The notes: generated by a model not told the origin, from the letters alone. Counted from the stretch's first letter, positions 26,735 to 38,674 are shown. The stretch is 64,000 nt of DNA from Bacteroidales bacterium (GCA_003142255.1 PLLO01000008.1:62001-126000), one strand, 5' to 3'. Program-made: numbers and translations.

Positions 26735-26835
26735 TGCTTTAGAGGTCTTAAAGGCTTTAAAGGCTTTATTTCTATAATATCTGTCGCTATCGCCTATACA
26801 GCTTCTACAGCCTTTACAGCTTTTATAGCTTTTCC
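26735..26835. repeat. imperfect AAAGGCTT/AAGCTGT inverted repeats between convergent genes
   Basis: Left arm carries AAAGGCTTTAAAGGCTTTA (26750-26768); right arm carries ACAGCTTCTACAGCCTTTAC (26799-26818) and AGCTTTTATAGCTTTT. The arms are near inverse repeats and could fold. The right arm overlaps the last codons of ftsE. Likely shared transcript end of the two convergent genes. Confidence 0.45.
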
Positions 26836-27539
26836 AATTCGATTTCCTCATCATTTTTAACTTCGATGAGCTTGTTTTCGTCACACCTGACTATCCGGGC
26901 AGGGAATTTTTTAAGGATTGTATAATTATGAGTAGCAATAATTACTGCTCTTCCGGTTGAACTAATATCCTTAAGCAGCTTAATGATCCCTTCCGAGGTC
27001 TCCGGATCGAGATTCCCTGTAGGTTCATCAGCCAGAATTATTTCGGGATCATTAAGAAGCGCTCTTCCTATTACAACACGCTGCTGCTCGCCTCCCGACA
27101 GCTGGTGAGGCATCTTGTATCCCTTTGTGCCAAGGCCTACCTTCTCAAGAACTTCGGCTATCCGGGCATCGATCTCGGCCTTGTTCTTCCAGCCGGTTGC
27201 CTTCAGTACAAACTCCAGATTAGCATGCACTGATCTGTCAATCAGAAGCTGAAAATCCTGGAATACAATTCCGAGCTTCCTGCGGAGCAACGGTATATCT
27301 TTCTTTTTAAGCTTCGAAAGGTTGAAGCCGGCAACTATTCCGGTACCGTTTTTCAATGGTAGCTGAGCATTAAGTGTCTTTATTACACTTGTTTTTCCGC
27401 TTCCGACTTTTCCGACAAGATAGAGGAATTCGCCCTTGCCAACGCTGAAATTGACGTTGGAAAGAACAAGATTCTCCTGCTGCCAGATATGGCAATCCTT
27501 CAGCTCTATAATAACGTCAAGGGGAAGTGTTTCAGACAT
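26823..27539 (-). CDS. ftsE: FtsE-like cell-division ABC ATPase
   Basis: ATP-binding subunit of the FtsEX division complex, which drives peptidoglycan hydrolase activation at the septum. 238 residues. Walker A GKVGSGKT (43-50), Q-loop FQDFQLL, signature LSGGEQQR, Walker B IILADEPTG, H-loop ATHNY. The Q-loop context LGIVFQDFQLL and DEPTGNLDPETSE are characteristic of FtsE rather than LolD. No ftsX permease is next to it; separation of the two genes is common in Bacteroidota. Confidence 0.85.
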   Translation of the reverse strand: MSETLPLDVIIELKDCHIWQQENLVLSNVNFSVGKGEFLYLVGKVGSGKTSVIKTLNAQLPLKNGTGIVAGFNLSKLKKKDIPLLRRKLGIVFQDFQLLIDRSVHANLEFVLKATGWKNKAEIDARIAEVLEKVGLGTKGYKMPHQLSGGEQQRVVIGRALLNDPEIILADEPTGNLDPETSEGIIKLLKDISSTGRAVIIATHNYTILKKFPARIVRCDENKLIEVKNDEEIELEKL

Positions 27540-27767
27540 TTCTGTGATGTTTCGTGTGCAAAATAAGGAAAGAATTGATAATTAACCCGCCGATGTTGAT
27601 AAAATCAGTAATAAAGGCCGGCAGCAGGCGTTTAATAATTGTATTTTTGCTGTTGGTTTTAAATATTGAAATATAATATATATGGCTTACAGTTAAACTG
27701 TTATGAGACCGGGCGAGTCTCCGGCAAAATAATTGTTTAATCTGAACAAAGCCAAAACAAATAAGTT

Positions 27768-30700
27768 ATGAACAGAAAAAGATTCATTTTGATTGCAGCT
27801 TTACTGTTTGTTTTTATTACCCGGGCCGGTTCGCAGGTACCATTCACAAAAAGCTCTGATTTTACCCGGGCGATGGAGCTCTTCAGCAAGGAAAAGTATC
27901 CTGCTGCCATCAGGCTGTTTGATTCATATATCGGGAATAATGACGGTTCAGACATTCTGACAGTTGCTGACGCGGAATATTACAGGTCGCTTTCAGCTCT
28001 GAACCTCTTCAACCCTGATGCCGAATACAGGATGGTCACATTTATCAGGACACATCCTGAGAGCCCCCGTATCAACGATGCAAACCTTGCACTGGGCGAT
28101 TATTTTTACCAGAATAAGAATTACAGGAAAGCAGTTACATATTATGAGCTGGTAAACCGGCAGCAGCTTACATCCGCAAAACTTCCGGAGTACTTTTTCA
28201 GGCTTGGATACTCGCTTTATATCCGTGGAGATAAGCCGAGAGCGCTCTTAATGTTTTCGGAGATAAAGGATATTGATACTGAGTATACTCCTCCGGCTGT
28301 GTATTATTTCTCGCAAATAGCTTACGAACAGCAGATGTACCAGACTGCAGTTGAGGGATTTACCAAACTGAAAAATGATGAGACTTTTGGAAGCATTGTT
28401 CCTTTCTATATTGTCCAGATACTTTACCTTCAGAAGGATTATGACCAGATACTGCAGATAGCTCCCGATCTTCTGAAATCGGCGCCTAAGGACAGGACTA
28501 TTGAGCTTTACCGTTTTATAGGTGATGCTTATTATAACAAGGGGAATTATACCGAGGCTCTCCCTTACCTCGAAAAATTTGCAACGGGGACAAAGATCAG
28601 TGGCAGGGAAGACAAATACCAGCTTGGTTACTGCTATTATAAAACCGGTGATATTGATAAGGCAATATCCCTGTTTCGTGAAATAGGGGCAGGGGGGGAT
28701 CTTCTGAGCCAGAATATATGGTACCTTCTCGGCTCCAGCTATCTTCAGAAAGGCGACAAGAAGCGTGCACAGCTGGGATTCTCGGAAGCATCAAAGCTGA
28801 ACTTTGACAAAAAAATAAAAGAAGATGCGCTCTTCAACTATGCGATGCTTACCTATGAGACCTCCTATTCACCATTCGGAGAGGTAATTGCTGCTTTCCA
28901 GAGTTATATCGATCAATATCCGGGTTCGGACAGGATAAGCGAGGCTTACAACTACCTGGTTTCAACTTTCCTGCAGGATAAAAATTATAAGTCTGCCCTG
29001 GCTTCACTCGATAAGATACGAAATAAGGACAGCAAGCTTGAAGAGGCTTACCAGAAAGTTGCTTTTTTCAGGGGACTGGAGCTTTTCAAGAACCTTGAGC
29101 TTGAGGCAGCCGCCGATATGTTTGACAAATCCCTTAAATACGGAAGCTATAATACAGGGCTTCGGGCAAGAGCAGTATACTGGAAAAGCGAGGCTCTCTA
29201 CAGGCTGGGCCAATATGAAAATGCAAAAGCCGGTTATACTGAATTCATGGCTATTCCCGGCTCGTCAAAGCTGAGCGAGTATTCTCTTGTAAGATACAAC
29301 CTCGGCTACACTCTCTTCAATTTGAAGGATTACAGTAATGCCCTTACACAACTTAAAACATTTGAAGGTGATGTAGCAAACATCAAGTCCGATGTGATGG
29401 CAGATGCAAGAAACAGGATCGCTGACTGCTATTATATCACTACCAATTACCAGGAGGCAATAACCTATTATGACAAGGTTATTGATTACGGAAAGCTGGA
29501 TGCAGACTATGCAATGTACCAGAAAGGATTCGCCCTCGGCCTGGTGAACGATCAGAAGGGAAAAACTGATGTCCTTTCGTCACTTATGCTGAGGTATCCA
29601 TCCTCGTCCTATCTGCCCGATGCTTATTTCGAAAGGGGAAGGGCATTCCTTATCCTGGAAGATCACAGCAAGGGTGAAGCAGATTTCAACACTGTCATTT
29701 CTTTATTCCCCGCCAGCCCGTTTGTCCCGAGAGCAATGGTGCAGCTGGGATTACTCTATAATAACATCGGTGAGAATGATAAAGCCGTCTCCCAGTATAA
29801 GAAGGTGATTGAGAACTACAAATCGACACCAGAGGCAAGGTACGCTCTGACAGGACTGAAGAATGCATATACCGACCTGAATGATATTGAAGCCTATTTT
29901 GCTTATGTGAAGTCACTTCAGGGATATGGTGATATAAATATGGCGGAAAAAGACTCTTTATTGTATAATTCGGGTGAGAATCTTTATATATCAGGTAAGT
30001 ACGACAAGGCTACTGAGGTCTTCAGGAATTATATAAGTCAGTTCCCAAATGGCAGCTTCTTGCAGAATGCTCAGTTCTATCTTGCAGAATGCCTCGCGAA
30101 AGCAGGAAACAGTGATGAGGCCATCAAAATGTACTCATCAGTTGCCGGAGCGCCAAATAACCAGTTTACGGAGCAGTCGCTCATAGCCGCTGCAACAATC
30201 TGCTATGATAAGGAGGATTATAATGGCTCACTTGATTATTACAGCAAGCTTGAGAAGGCTGCTGTCAATAACGAAAACAAGATAATTGCGCTTAAGGGCC
30301 AGTTAAGATCGGCGTACCAGCTTGGCGATGCCAGGAAAACGATAGATGTAGCCGAAAAAGTGACAGGCAGTGCCGGCATCCCTGAAGAGTTTCTTAGGGA
30401 GGCTCTCTACATGCGGGCCAAGGCAAATTACAGCCTTAATAACTTCGATGAGGCGCTTACCGATTTCCGCAAGGTGGCGGTTGAAGTGGTCAGCGAAGAA
30501 GGTGCAGAATCAAAGTATATGGTTGCTGAACTGCTGTATAGCAAGAATCAGTATGACGAATCGGAAAAAGTAATCACCGAATTCATTGACCAGAACTCAC
30601 CTCACAAATACTGGATGGCAAGGATGTTCCTGCTTCTTTCCGACGTTAGCCTGAAGAAAGGCGATAAGCTCCAGGCAAAAGCTACGCTTGAAAGCCTCCG

Positions 30701-30779
30701 CGACAATTATTCGACGGATAACGATGGAATACTGGATGAAGTGAAGTCAAAGCTCGACTCAATGAACCAGGGAAACTGA
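27768..30779 (+). CDS. large secreted TPR protein
   Basis: 1003-residue protein with signal peptide (about 1-22, ending RAGSQ) and tetratricopeptide repeats through almost the whole length; clear repeat units include YYRSLSALNLFN, AVTYYELVNRQ, YRFIGDAYYNKGNYTEALPY and LGYCYYKTGDIDKAISLFRE. It should be a periplasmic or outer-membrane scaffold. The next gene, encoding a beta-barrel, starts 71 bases after its stop and they probably form one unit. This pair is known to me as a recurring Bacteroidota gene pair, but I do not know a function. Confidence 0.82.
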   Translation: MNRKRFILIAALLFVFITRAGSQVPFTKSSDFTRAMELFSKEKYPAAIRLFDSYIGNNDGSDILTVADAEYYRSLSALNLFNPDAEYRMVTFIRTHPESPRINDANLALGDYFYQNKNYRKAVTYYELVNRQQLTSAKLPEYFFRLGYSLYIRGDKPRALLMFSEIKDIDTEYTPPAVYYFSQIAYEQQMYQTAVEGFTKLKNDETFGSIVPFYIVQILYLQKDYDQILQIAPDLLKSAPKDRTIELYRFIGDAYYNKGNYTEALPYLEKFATGTKISGREDKYQLGYCYYKTGDIDKAISLFREIGAGGDLLSQNIWYLLGSSYLQKGDKKRAQLGFSEASKLNFDKKIKEDALFNYAMLTYETSYSPFGEVIAAFQSYIDQYPGSDRISEAYNYLVSTFLQDKNYKSALASLDKIRNKDSKLEEAYQKVAFFRGLELFKNLELEAAADMFDKSLKYGSYNTGLRARAVYWKSEALYRLGQYENAKAGYTEFMAIPGSSKLSEYSLVRYNLGYTLFNLKDYSNALTQLKTFEGDVANIKSDVMADARNRIADCYYITTNYQEAITYYDKVIDYGKLDADYAMYQKGFALGLVNDQKGKTDVLSSLMLRYPSSSYLPDAYFERGRAFLILEDHSKGEADFNTVISLFPASPFVPRAMVQLGLLYNNIGENDKAVSQYKKVIENYKSTPEARYALTGLKNAYTDLNDIEAYFAYVKSLQGYGDINMAEKDSLLYNSGENLYISGKYDKATEVFRNYISQFPNGSFLQNAQFYLAECLAKAGNSDEAIKMYSSVAGAPNNQFTEQSLIAAATICYDKEDYNGSLDYYSKLEKAAVNNENKIIALKGQLRSAYQLGDARKTIDVAEKVTGSAGIPEEFLREALYMRAKANYSLNNFDEALTDFRKVAVEVVSEEGAESKYMVAELLYSKNQYDESEKVITEFIDQNSPHKYWMARMFLLLSDVSLKKGDKLQAKATLESLRDNYSTDNDGILDEVKSKLDSMNQGN

Positions 30780-30850
30780 ATATCAGATAACTGACTTATT
30801 TAAAACGTTATAGAGAAAAAAAGTTTTAATCAGGAAATTACACTTTGAAG

Positions 30851-32551
30851 ATGAAACGAACCTTAATCATAAATATCCTTTTTCTCCTGTTTCTTTTACC
30901 GGCAGCAGCCCAGACAAAACCGCAGAGTCTGAAACGGGAGGTTACCCTTTATAACCCGTACAAGCCGTCTCTCACTGATGCAACAAAGAGAAGCTTTCTT
31001 CCCGAACTTAACGATACTTCCAGGGTGAGGCCCGACTTTAAATACAAAATTGAGACTGTGCCTTATTCACCGGAATACACTATAAGTCCAATAAAGGCGG
31101 CATCCCTGATTTCTGACCCTCTTACCAAACTTTATAAAAGCTACCTGAAGCTTGGTTTTGGCAATTACCTGACTCCGCTTGCAGAAGTGAGTGTTGCAAA
31201 TGAAAGATCCAAGAAGGGGGCAATCGGGCTTATTGCAAGACATTATTCGACAAACGGCAAGCTGAAGCTGGATAATAATGATAAGGTATTCGGAGGGTAC
31301 ATGGATAATGATGTTTCGCTGTTTGGGAAGCGATTCCTCAAAGGAAACTATCTCGAAGGCTCGATGGATTACATGCAGAAGACAAGATACGCATATGGTT
31401 ATGATACAAGCATAGTAGATTACAGCCCGTCAAAAAAGGATATCAGGTTTTCTTACCAGGATGCCGGAGCCCATATTTCATTCGGATCACTGACACTCGA
31501 CTCAGCCTCTTTTTCCTATGACTTTGACCTCAGCTATGACCTCTTTTTTGTATCAGGCGACCGGTATCAGCATAATATAGGCTTTACAGGTACGATGGCG
31601 ACAATGTTTAAAGGATTCTATGCCGGGTCAGATATTGATATCCAATATTTTAAACCTTCATCCCAGATTTATTCAGAAGGAAAATATATTGCTTCCGTGA
31701 GTCCCTTCATTAAAAAGAGCACCAGTCAGTGGAGCTTTAAGGCCGGGCTGCAGTTGTTGCTTGACAAGAATATGACGGCATCACCGGTATTTCATATCTA
31801 TCCCGATGCAAGTTTCAGCTTCAGTATTGTTCCCTCTTACGTAAGTTTCTTTGCAGGACTGAACGGCAGCCTCCAGACGAATGATCCGAAACATATCATT
31901 GACATTAATCCATACCTGGTCTCAGATACATTATTCAAGCTAAAGAATACCAGCAATGTTCTGGCAGTTTCAGCAGGTCTTAAGGGGAATAACGGTATCG
32001 GAGGAAATTATCTGATCTCTGCCTCATACTCATTTGTCAATGATATGCTTCTCTATACCAGTATTGTTGACCCCTATAGCGTTTTTTCACCGCAAATGGG
32101 GAACCTTTTTGTTCCGCTGAACGACGATGGAGAGGTTTTCAATATTCATGGCGAGATGAATGGTGTCATAAATGATAAGATCTCTTATTCAGGAAAGGCA
32201 AACTGGTACAAATATACACTCTCAACTTTCGATAAGCCATGGAACATGCCACTCTGGGATGTGAAAGCCGGAGCCAGTTACAACCTCAGGGACAAGATAC
32301 TTGCCAATGCTGATCTGACTGTTGTTGGAAAGCGCACGCTTGCAGCAACTGCTTCAGGAATATTTTTGCCGAATGTCCTTTTTGAGGCGCCGGCTCATGT
32401 GAACATTAACCTGGGTGCTGAATACAGATACTCCAAAATCCTTTCCTTCTGGATCAAATTGAATAATATTTCCTTTAACCGGTATTATGAATGGGCCTGG
32501 TATCCATCCCAGCGGTTCCTATTCATGGCAGGGTTCACATATAGCTTGTAG
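30851..32551 (+). CDS. outer-membrane beta-barrel protein (porin-like)
   Basis: 566 residues from ATG 30851 (an in-frame TTG 6 bases earlier is less likely). Signal peptide ends AAAQ at about 22. The rest is alternating aromatic/polar strands with GYMDNDVSLFG, YLEGSMDYMQKTRY and a final FLFMAGFTYSL, resembling the barrel of TonB-dependent receptors but without a plug domain. It follows the TPR protein, suggesting an outer-membrane complex. A GC-rich hairpin cluster lies directly after the stop. Confidence 0.75.
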   Translation: MKRTLIINILFLLFLLPAAAQTKPQSLKREVTLYNPYKPSLTDATKRSFLPELNDTSRVRPDFKYKIETVPYSPEYTISPIKAASLISDPLTKLYKSYLKLGFGNYLTPLAEVSVANERSKKGAIGLIARHYSTNGKLKLDNNDKVFGGYMDNDVSLFGKRFLKGNYLEGSMDYMQKTRYAYGYDTSIVDYSPSKKDIRFSYQDAGAHISFGSLTLDSASFSYDFDLSYDLFFVSGDRYQHNIGFTGTMATMFKGFYAGSDIDIQYFKPSSQIYSEGKYIASVSPFIKKSTSQWSFKAGLQLLLDKNMTASPVFHIYPDASFSFSIVPSYVSFFAGLNGSLQTNDPKHIIDINPYLVSDTLFKLKNTSNVLAVSAGLKGNNGIGGNYLISASYSFVNDMLLYTSIVDPYSVFSPQMGNLFVPLNDDGEVFNIHGEMNGVINDKISYSGKANWYKYTLSTFDKPWNMPLWDVKAGASYNLRDKILANADLTVVGKRTLAATASGIFLPNVLFEAPAHVNINLGAEYRYSKILSFWIKLNNISFNRYYEWAWYPSQRFLFMAGFTYSL

Positions 32552-32553
32552 AA

Positions 32554-32653
32554 AGCCCCCCATCCCCCCTAAAGGGGGGCTAAATCGGTTAATATATTCA
32601 ATTTGGTCCAGCGAATCAGGCCCCCTTCAGGGGGCAGTCCCGCCTTAGCGGGA
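32554..32653. repeat. cluster of three GC-rich hairpins downstream of the barrel gene
   Basis: AGCCCCCC/GGGGGGCT (32554-32581), GCCCCC-ttca-GGGGGC (32620-32635) and TCCCGC-ctta-GCGGGA (32638-32653) follow in a row. Such CCCCCTAAAGGGGG modules are dispersed intergenic repeats in Bacteroidota genomes. They may act as the terminator of the barrel transcript. The rest of the 400-base gap to gyrB holds only a promoter candidate. Confidence 0.75.
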
Positions 32654-32737
32654 CAGGGGCTATCCTAAAGGTCTGGCGTTGTTAATAATTATACATATTT
32701 TTTATCATTTTTTTACCCAAAAACCGTTTTAAATATG

Positions 32738-32745
32738 TATATTTG
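32738..32745 (+). promoter_or_regulatory. candidate -7 box of gyrB
   Basis: TATATTTG fits TAnnTTTG and lies about 209 bases before the gyrB ATG, which would leave a long leader. No exact TTTG at -33. Confidence 0.3.
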
Positions 32746-32878
32746 CATCGATAATTAATATTCATGTTATCAATTATTTATAACGGATAAAGAGAGATTG
32801 TTTCTGACAGCTGGCGGTTATAAAAAAATATTCCGGTTCACTTCCCCGAAAGTCGGTTTTATTGTCAGTTTATTTTGA

Positions 32879-34924
<2,046 letters not shown>

Positions 34925-34945
34925 ATTTTCTGGTAGTCCGAACAT

Positions 34946-36058
34946 TCAGGCACCGAAGAACTTTCTCCGGATCTCAACTGCCTTGCTCTGGCATACTTCA
35001 CTGCAGCAGAAGCACCTTATGCATTTGATGTCAGTAAGGACTACATAGTTATTCTTTTTTGGATGCATGGCAATAGCATTGGCAGGACATATCTTGATGC
35101 AATCAAGGCATCCTATGCAGTTTTTGTGAATAAAAACGGGCCTTCTCTCCATCTTCTTCAGAAAATGCATCCTGTTTTTAAGGAATCTGATCACTACATT
35201 TTCGCTTCCGTCAAGAGGTATCTTTTTGAAATCATTCCTTATTAATGATTCCAGTTCCGGTCCGTCAAAAATTATTTCAGCAGCACTCTTCATCCATAAT
35301 CCTCTGCTGAGGGCGATAGCGTTTGTGGGAATATCGTTTGGATTATAACCGGCTATTTTGCTGGCAACAATATCGAGAGCGAGAGGGTTGGATGATCCAA
35401 GCAGAAGGCCTATTTTTACAGGAGTCCCTTGTCCTGGTCCTGGCCCTTCCATTCCTACAATTCCATCCATAATAAAAAACTGAGGCATGACTGCTTCATT
35501 TAGGTCGACCAGAAATTCCGAAAAAGATATCCGGTCGCGGTGCAGTGCATGCTGTTTTGCTTTTGTGAAGCCTGGAACCAGACCCAGAGTGTTTTTTATT
35601 CCTCCGGTGAAATAAACCAGACCGTGATTTTTAAATTTCGGAAGGGAGACAATGAGATCAACTTCTTTTATTACAGAGGCGATCCTCACCTTTCCTTTCT
35701 TCAGGGCTATTTCCATAGGGTCTTTTGAAAAATCGACCCATTCGGCTCCGGCTTTCTGGCTTACCTGGAAGATACCGGATTTTTCGCCCTTATACCCCCT
35801 GACCATAGCACCCGGAGAATCACCTACAAGTACAATTGCGCCCTTTGACTGGAGAAACCTGATTGCAGCATCAACGACAACCGGATGAGTACAGATTGCT
35901 TTTAAAGGGTCACTGTCGATGAGGATATTAGGTTTTAGCAGAACCTTTTTTCCGGAAACATCCGGACCTTCACATTTCTGCCAGATATCCGAAATCTGAT
36001 CATATACCTCATGGAGGTCATATTCACTGCATTTTCTTACCGCAACCTTATTATTCAT
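34946..36058 (-). CDS. DUF362 protein with two C-terminal 4Fe-4S clusters
   Basis: 370-residue iron-sulfur protein. The DUF362 domain (about 35-240) has VLLKPNILIDSDPLKAICTHP, PKFKNHGLVYFTGGIKNTLG and MDGIVGMEGPGPGQGTP. The C-terminus holds two ferredoxin motifs, CIGCLDCIKICPANAI and CIRCFCCSEVC, eight cysteines in all. Members are thought to be electron-transfer or cofactor-related proteins; no defined reaction. It starts 6 bases after the dacB stop, last of an rlmN-dacB-DUF362 unit. Confidence 0.88.
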   Translation of the reverse strand: MNNKVAVRKCSEYDLHEVYDQISDIWQKCEGPDVSGKKVLLKPNILIDSDPLKAICTHPVVVDAAIRFLQSKGAIVLVGDSPGAMVRGYKGEKSGIFQVSQKAGAEWVDFSKDPMEIALKKGKVRIASVIKEVDLIVSLPKFKNHGLVYFTGGIKNTLGLVPGFTKAKQHALHRDRISFSEFLVDLNEAVMPQFFIMDGIVGMEGPGPGQGTPVKIGLLLGSSNPLALDIVASKIAGYNPNDIPTNAIALSRGLWMKSAAEIIFDGPELESLIRNDFKKIPLDGSENVVIRFLKNRMHFLKKMERRPVFIHKNCIGCLDCIKICPANAIAMHPKKNNYVVLTDIKCIRCFCCSEVCQSKAVEIRRKFFGA

Positions 36059-36064
36059 AGAAAA

Positions 36065-37504
36065 TCAATTAGATTGTATTGTCTCCTTCAATATTTCCTC
36101 GATATTGGAAATTATTTCCTGGTATGGTCCTGAGAAATTATTAACTATAATGCAGAATATCAATTTTTTACCAGATATAGTCGTAAGATAACCTGCATAA
36201 CTCCTGACCCTTGTCATTGATCCGCTTTTTGCCCTCATTCTTCCCTCGAACAGAGGATCGGAGAAATGATTTTTAAGCGTTCCCTCTTTCCCGGCTTCCG
36301 GGAGCGATGAATAAAACTCACTGAAATACTCCCCTTTATTTTTCATATAAAAAAGCAGCCCGGTCATTGCCTTTGAGTTTACCGCATCAAGAGGGGAGAG
36401 GCCGCTGCCGTCCTCGATAAACAGTCCTTCAATATTGATCCCTGTTCCTGAAAGAAATTCTTTTATGACTTCAACACCAGCTTCCGTTGAACCGGTATTC
36501 CTGAAAATTTTTCCCATTTCCTTTGCAAGGTGTTCGGCATACAGGTTAACGCTTTCATGATTCAGTGTATCTATGATATCCTTCAGCGGAGGAGATACTA
36601 TCTCGGCAACAGGATTAAATACTCCGATAACCGGGGATTGCATTAATCTGGTGGTGGTTGGCTTACCGGTAACAAAAATACCGGAGGATCTTAGCTTCAG
36701 ATCTATCACCTTTGCCATTATAAGCGGCGGATCGGCAATTGATGCTTTAAGGACATAATCATCGGGAGAAACAGGCATAGAGCCGGCGAGCCAGCCGTTT
36801 GTACTATAGGGTGCGGCGAAAATATATCCTTTGTCGGCTGTTCCTGCAGCAACCAGCCAGTTTGTGAATTCAAATCTGCACTCTTCAGGCGTAATGCCGG
36901 TTATTAACTGCTTCAGGTTGTCGGGCGATGTCCTGAAATGTATTTCATAGGTGTTGTCAAAAACGGAAAGGCCATAGGCTCCTGCACCGTAATAGTTACC
37001 GGCATCTTCCCAAAGCCATTTGGCCGGAACTGGAAGATAATCGTAATATGAATCATCGGTTATTACCCTGCCGTTAATCTTTTTAATTCCCAGCTTGTTA
37101 ATTTCGGTGACCCACTTTTCCGTAAACCCTGCATAATAATTGTCAAACCTGTCTGATCCCAGTGCCGGATCTCCTCCTCCTTTTATAATAATATCGCCAA
37201 TAAGTTTCCCCGATCGCCTGTTCAAAGAACCGGTATATCCGACCGATGTTTTGAAAGTATGATCAGGCCCAAGCATCTCAAGGGCAGCAGCCGATGTGAC
37301 AAGTTTAAGGATTGAAGCCGGAATGAGGCTTTTATCCGGATTGTATTCAAAAACTGAATTTCCGCTGTCGGCATCAATGATGCTGAAGGATACTGAAGCA
37401 TGTTCCATTGCAGAATCAGAAAGGAACATCCTGAATGATTTCTCCTGTGATAATGAAACCAGTGGGATAAAAAGGAACAGGAAAGAGAGCGCCCTTCTGC
37501 TCAT
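36065..37504 (-). CDS. dacB: D-alanyl-D-alanine carboxypeptidase/endopeptidase, PBP4 (S13 family)
   Basis: Periplasmic peptidoglycan-trimming serine peptidase, 479 residues with signal peptide (1-20, ending SLSQ). The three penicillin-binding motifs are complete: Ser64-I-L-Lys67, Ser318-Val-Asn320 and Lys426-Ser-Gly428. The long insertion between the first two motifs is typical of PBP4. ATG overlaps the rlmN stop by 4 bases. Confidence 0.93.
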   Translation of the reverse strand: MSRRALSFLFLFIPLVSLSQEKSFRMFLSDSAMEHASVSFSIIDADSGNSVFEYNPDKSLIPASILKLVTSAAALEMLGPDHTFKTSVGYTGSLNRRSGKLIGDIIIKGGGDPALGSDRFDNYYAGFTEKWVTEINKLGIKKINGRVITDDSYYDYLPVPAKWLWEDAGNYYGAGAYGLSVFDNTYEIHFRTSPDNLKQLITGITPEECRFEFTNWLVAAGTADKGYIFAAPYSTNGWLAGSMPVSPDDYVLKASIADPPLIMAKVIDLKLRSSGIFVTGKPTTTRLMQSPVIGVFNPVAEIVSPPLKDIIDTLNHESVNLYAEHLAKEMGKIFRNTGSTEAGVEVIKEFLSGTGINIEGLFIEDGSGLSPLDAVNSKAMTGLLFYMKNKGEYFSEFYSSLPEAGKEGTLKNHFSDPLFEGRMRAKSGSMTRVRSYAGYLTTISGKKLIFCIIVNNFSGPYQEIISNIEEILKETIQSN

Positions 37505-38541
37505 GACTGTTTCTCTTTATTTTGTTCGAGGGTGGACAGGAGTCCGCATGCTGCCTGAATATCCTCTCCCCTTGATGACCTTATAGTTGTGAGGATACCC
37601 CTGGCGTTCAGAGCCTCTTTGAATTCAATGGTCTCCCTGATACCGGGGCTGGTGAATTCAGATCCTGGAATATGGTGAAACCGGATGATGTTGATCCTGC
37701 ATTTGATGCCGTTCAGTATTCTTGCAAGCTCTTTTATGTGCCGTGGTGTGTCATTCATTCCCTTAAAGAGAATATATTCGAATGATACTCTTCTCTGGGT
37801 CTGGCCTTTGAAATCAAAGTTTCTGATGATATCCAGAACATCCTTAACCGAGTTTGTTCTCTGAATGGGCATCAGCTTTCTTCTCTCGTCGTCGAACGGT
37901 GAATGAAGACTGACAGCAAGATGGCACCTGCTCTTTTCAAGAAACTCGCTTATGCTGCTTTTCAGACCTACCGTGCTGACGGTGATCCTTGTCGGGCTCC
38001 ATCCGTAACCCCAGTCGCTTGTCAGTATTTCAAGGCTTTTAAGCAATTCATTTATGTTATCAAGCGGTTCACCCATACCCATGAAGACCATGTTTGTGAG
38101 TTTCCGGAACTCAGGAAGGCTCCTGAACTGGTTGAGTATCTCATTTGAGGTAAGGTTTCCCTGGAAGCCCTGTTTACCGGTCATGCAGAAGATACAGCCC
38201 ATCTTGCAGCCGGCCTGGGAAGAAACACAAATCGTGGCACGGTCTTCATCAGGGATATATGCTGTCTCGATATATTTATCGTTCAGGACTTTATACAGAT
38301 ATTTCTTAGTACCATCGGAGCTTTCGGCTGAATTGATCGGAGCAGAGAGGCCTACCTCATAATCATTGAATAGTATCTCCCTCATTTTTTTTGAAAGATT
38401 GGTCATCTCTTCGATTGAAGAGATCTCCTTCTTGTACAACCAGTCGGCAATCTGCCTGGCAGCAAACCCGGGCATTCCTAATCGCTTTGTGACAGGGATC
38501 AGTTCGTTGAGTGTTTTACCGTATAATTTTTCCTTAATCAT
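37501..38541 (-). CDS. rlmN: dual-specificity 23S rRNA/tRNA adenine-C2 methyltransferase RlmN
   Basis: Radical-SAM enzyme methylating A2503 of 23S rRNA and A37 of some tRNAs. 346 residues. The CxxxCxxC cluster ligands are Cys112, Cys116, Cys119 (GCKMGCIFCMTG), the SAM region is GMGEPLDN, and the second catalytic cysteine is Cys332 (DIQAACGLL). It leads a unit with dacB and the DUF362 gene. Confidence 0.95.
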   Translation of the reverse strand: MIKEKLYGKTLNELIPVTKRLGMPGFAARQIADWLYKKEISSIEEMTNLSKKMREILFNDYEVGLSAPINSAESSDGTKKYLYKVLNDKYIETAYIPDEDRATICVSSQAGCKMGCIFCMTGKQGFQGNLTSNEILNQFRSLPEFRKLTNMVFMGMGEPLDNINELLKSLEILTSDWGYGWSPTRITVSTVGLKSSISEFLEKSRCHLAVSLHSPFDDERRKLMPIQRTNSVKDVLDIIRNFDFKGQTQRRVSFEYILFKGMNDTPRHIKELARILNGIKCRINIIRFHHIPGSEFTSPGIRETIEFKEALNARGILTTIRSSRGEDIQAACGLLSTLEQNKEKQS

Positions 38542-38602
38542 TCAGGATATCCTGATAGTAATATGAATTTATTTAAGGTTTACCAAGAACTTACAAAGAG
38601 TG

Positions 38603-38655
38603 ACACAGAGGTTTTTCTCAGTGGAACTCTGAGCTTCTCCGGATTTCCTCTGTGT
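38603..38655. terminator. ACACAGAGG compound stem-loop between dapF and rlmN
   Basis: Outer arms ACACAGAGG (38603-38611) and CCTCTGTGT (38647-38655) pair, with an inner stem CTCAG/CTGAG (38617-38621, 38629-38633). The plus strand continues with aatttttt, but both flanking genes are minus strand, so it may be a dispersed intergenic repeat of the CACAGAGG type rather than a terminator of either gene. Confidence 0.4.
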
Positions 38656-38674
38656 AATTTTTTCATCTTTTATA

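Noticed and set aside
34925-34945. Terminator between gyrB and the convergent DUF362 gene
   Set aside because: Only 21 bases, no stem found.
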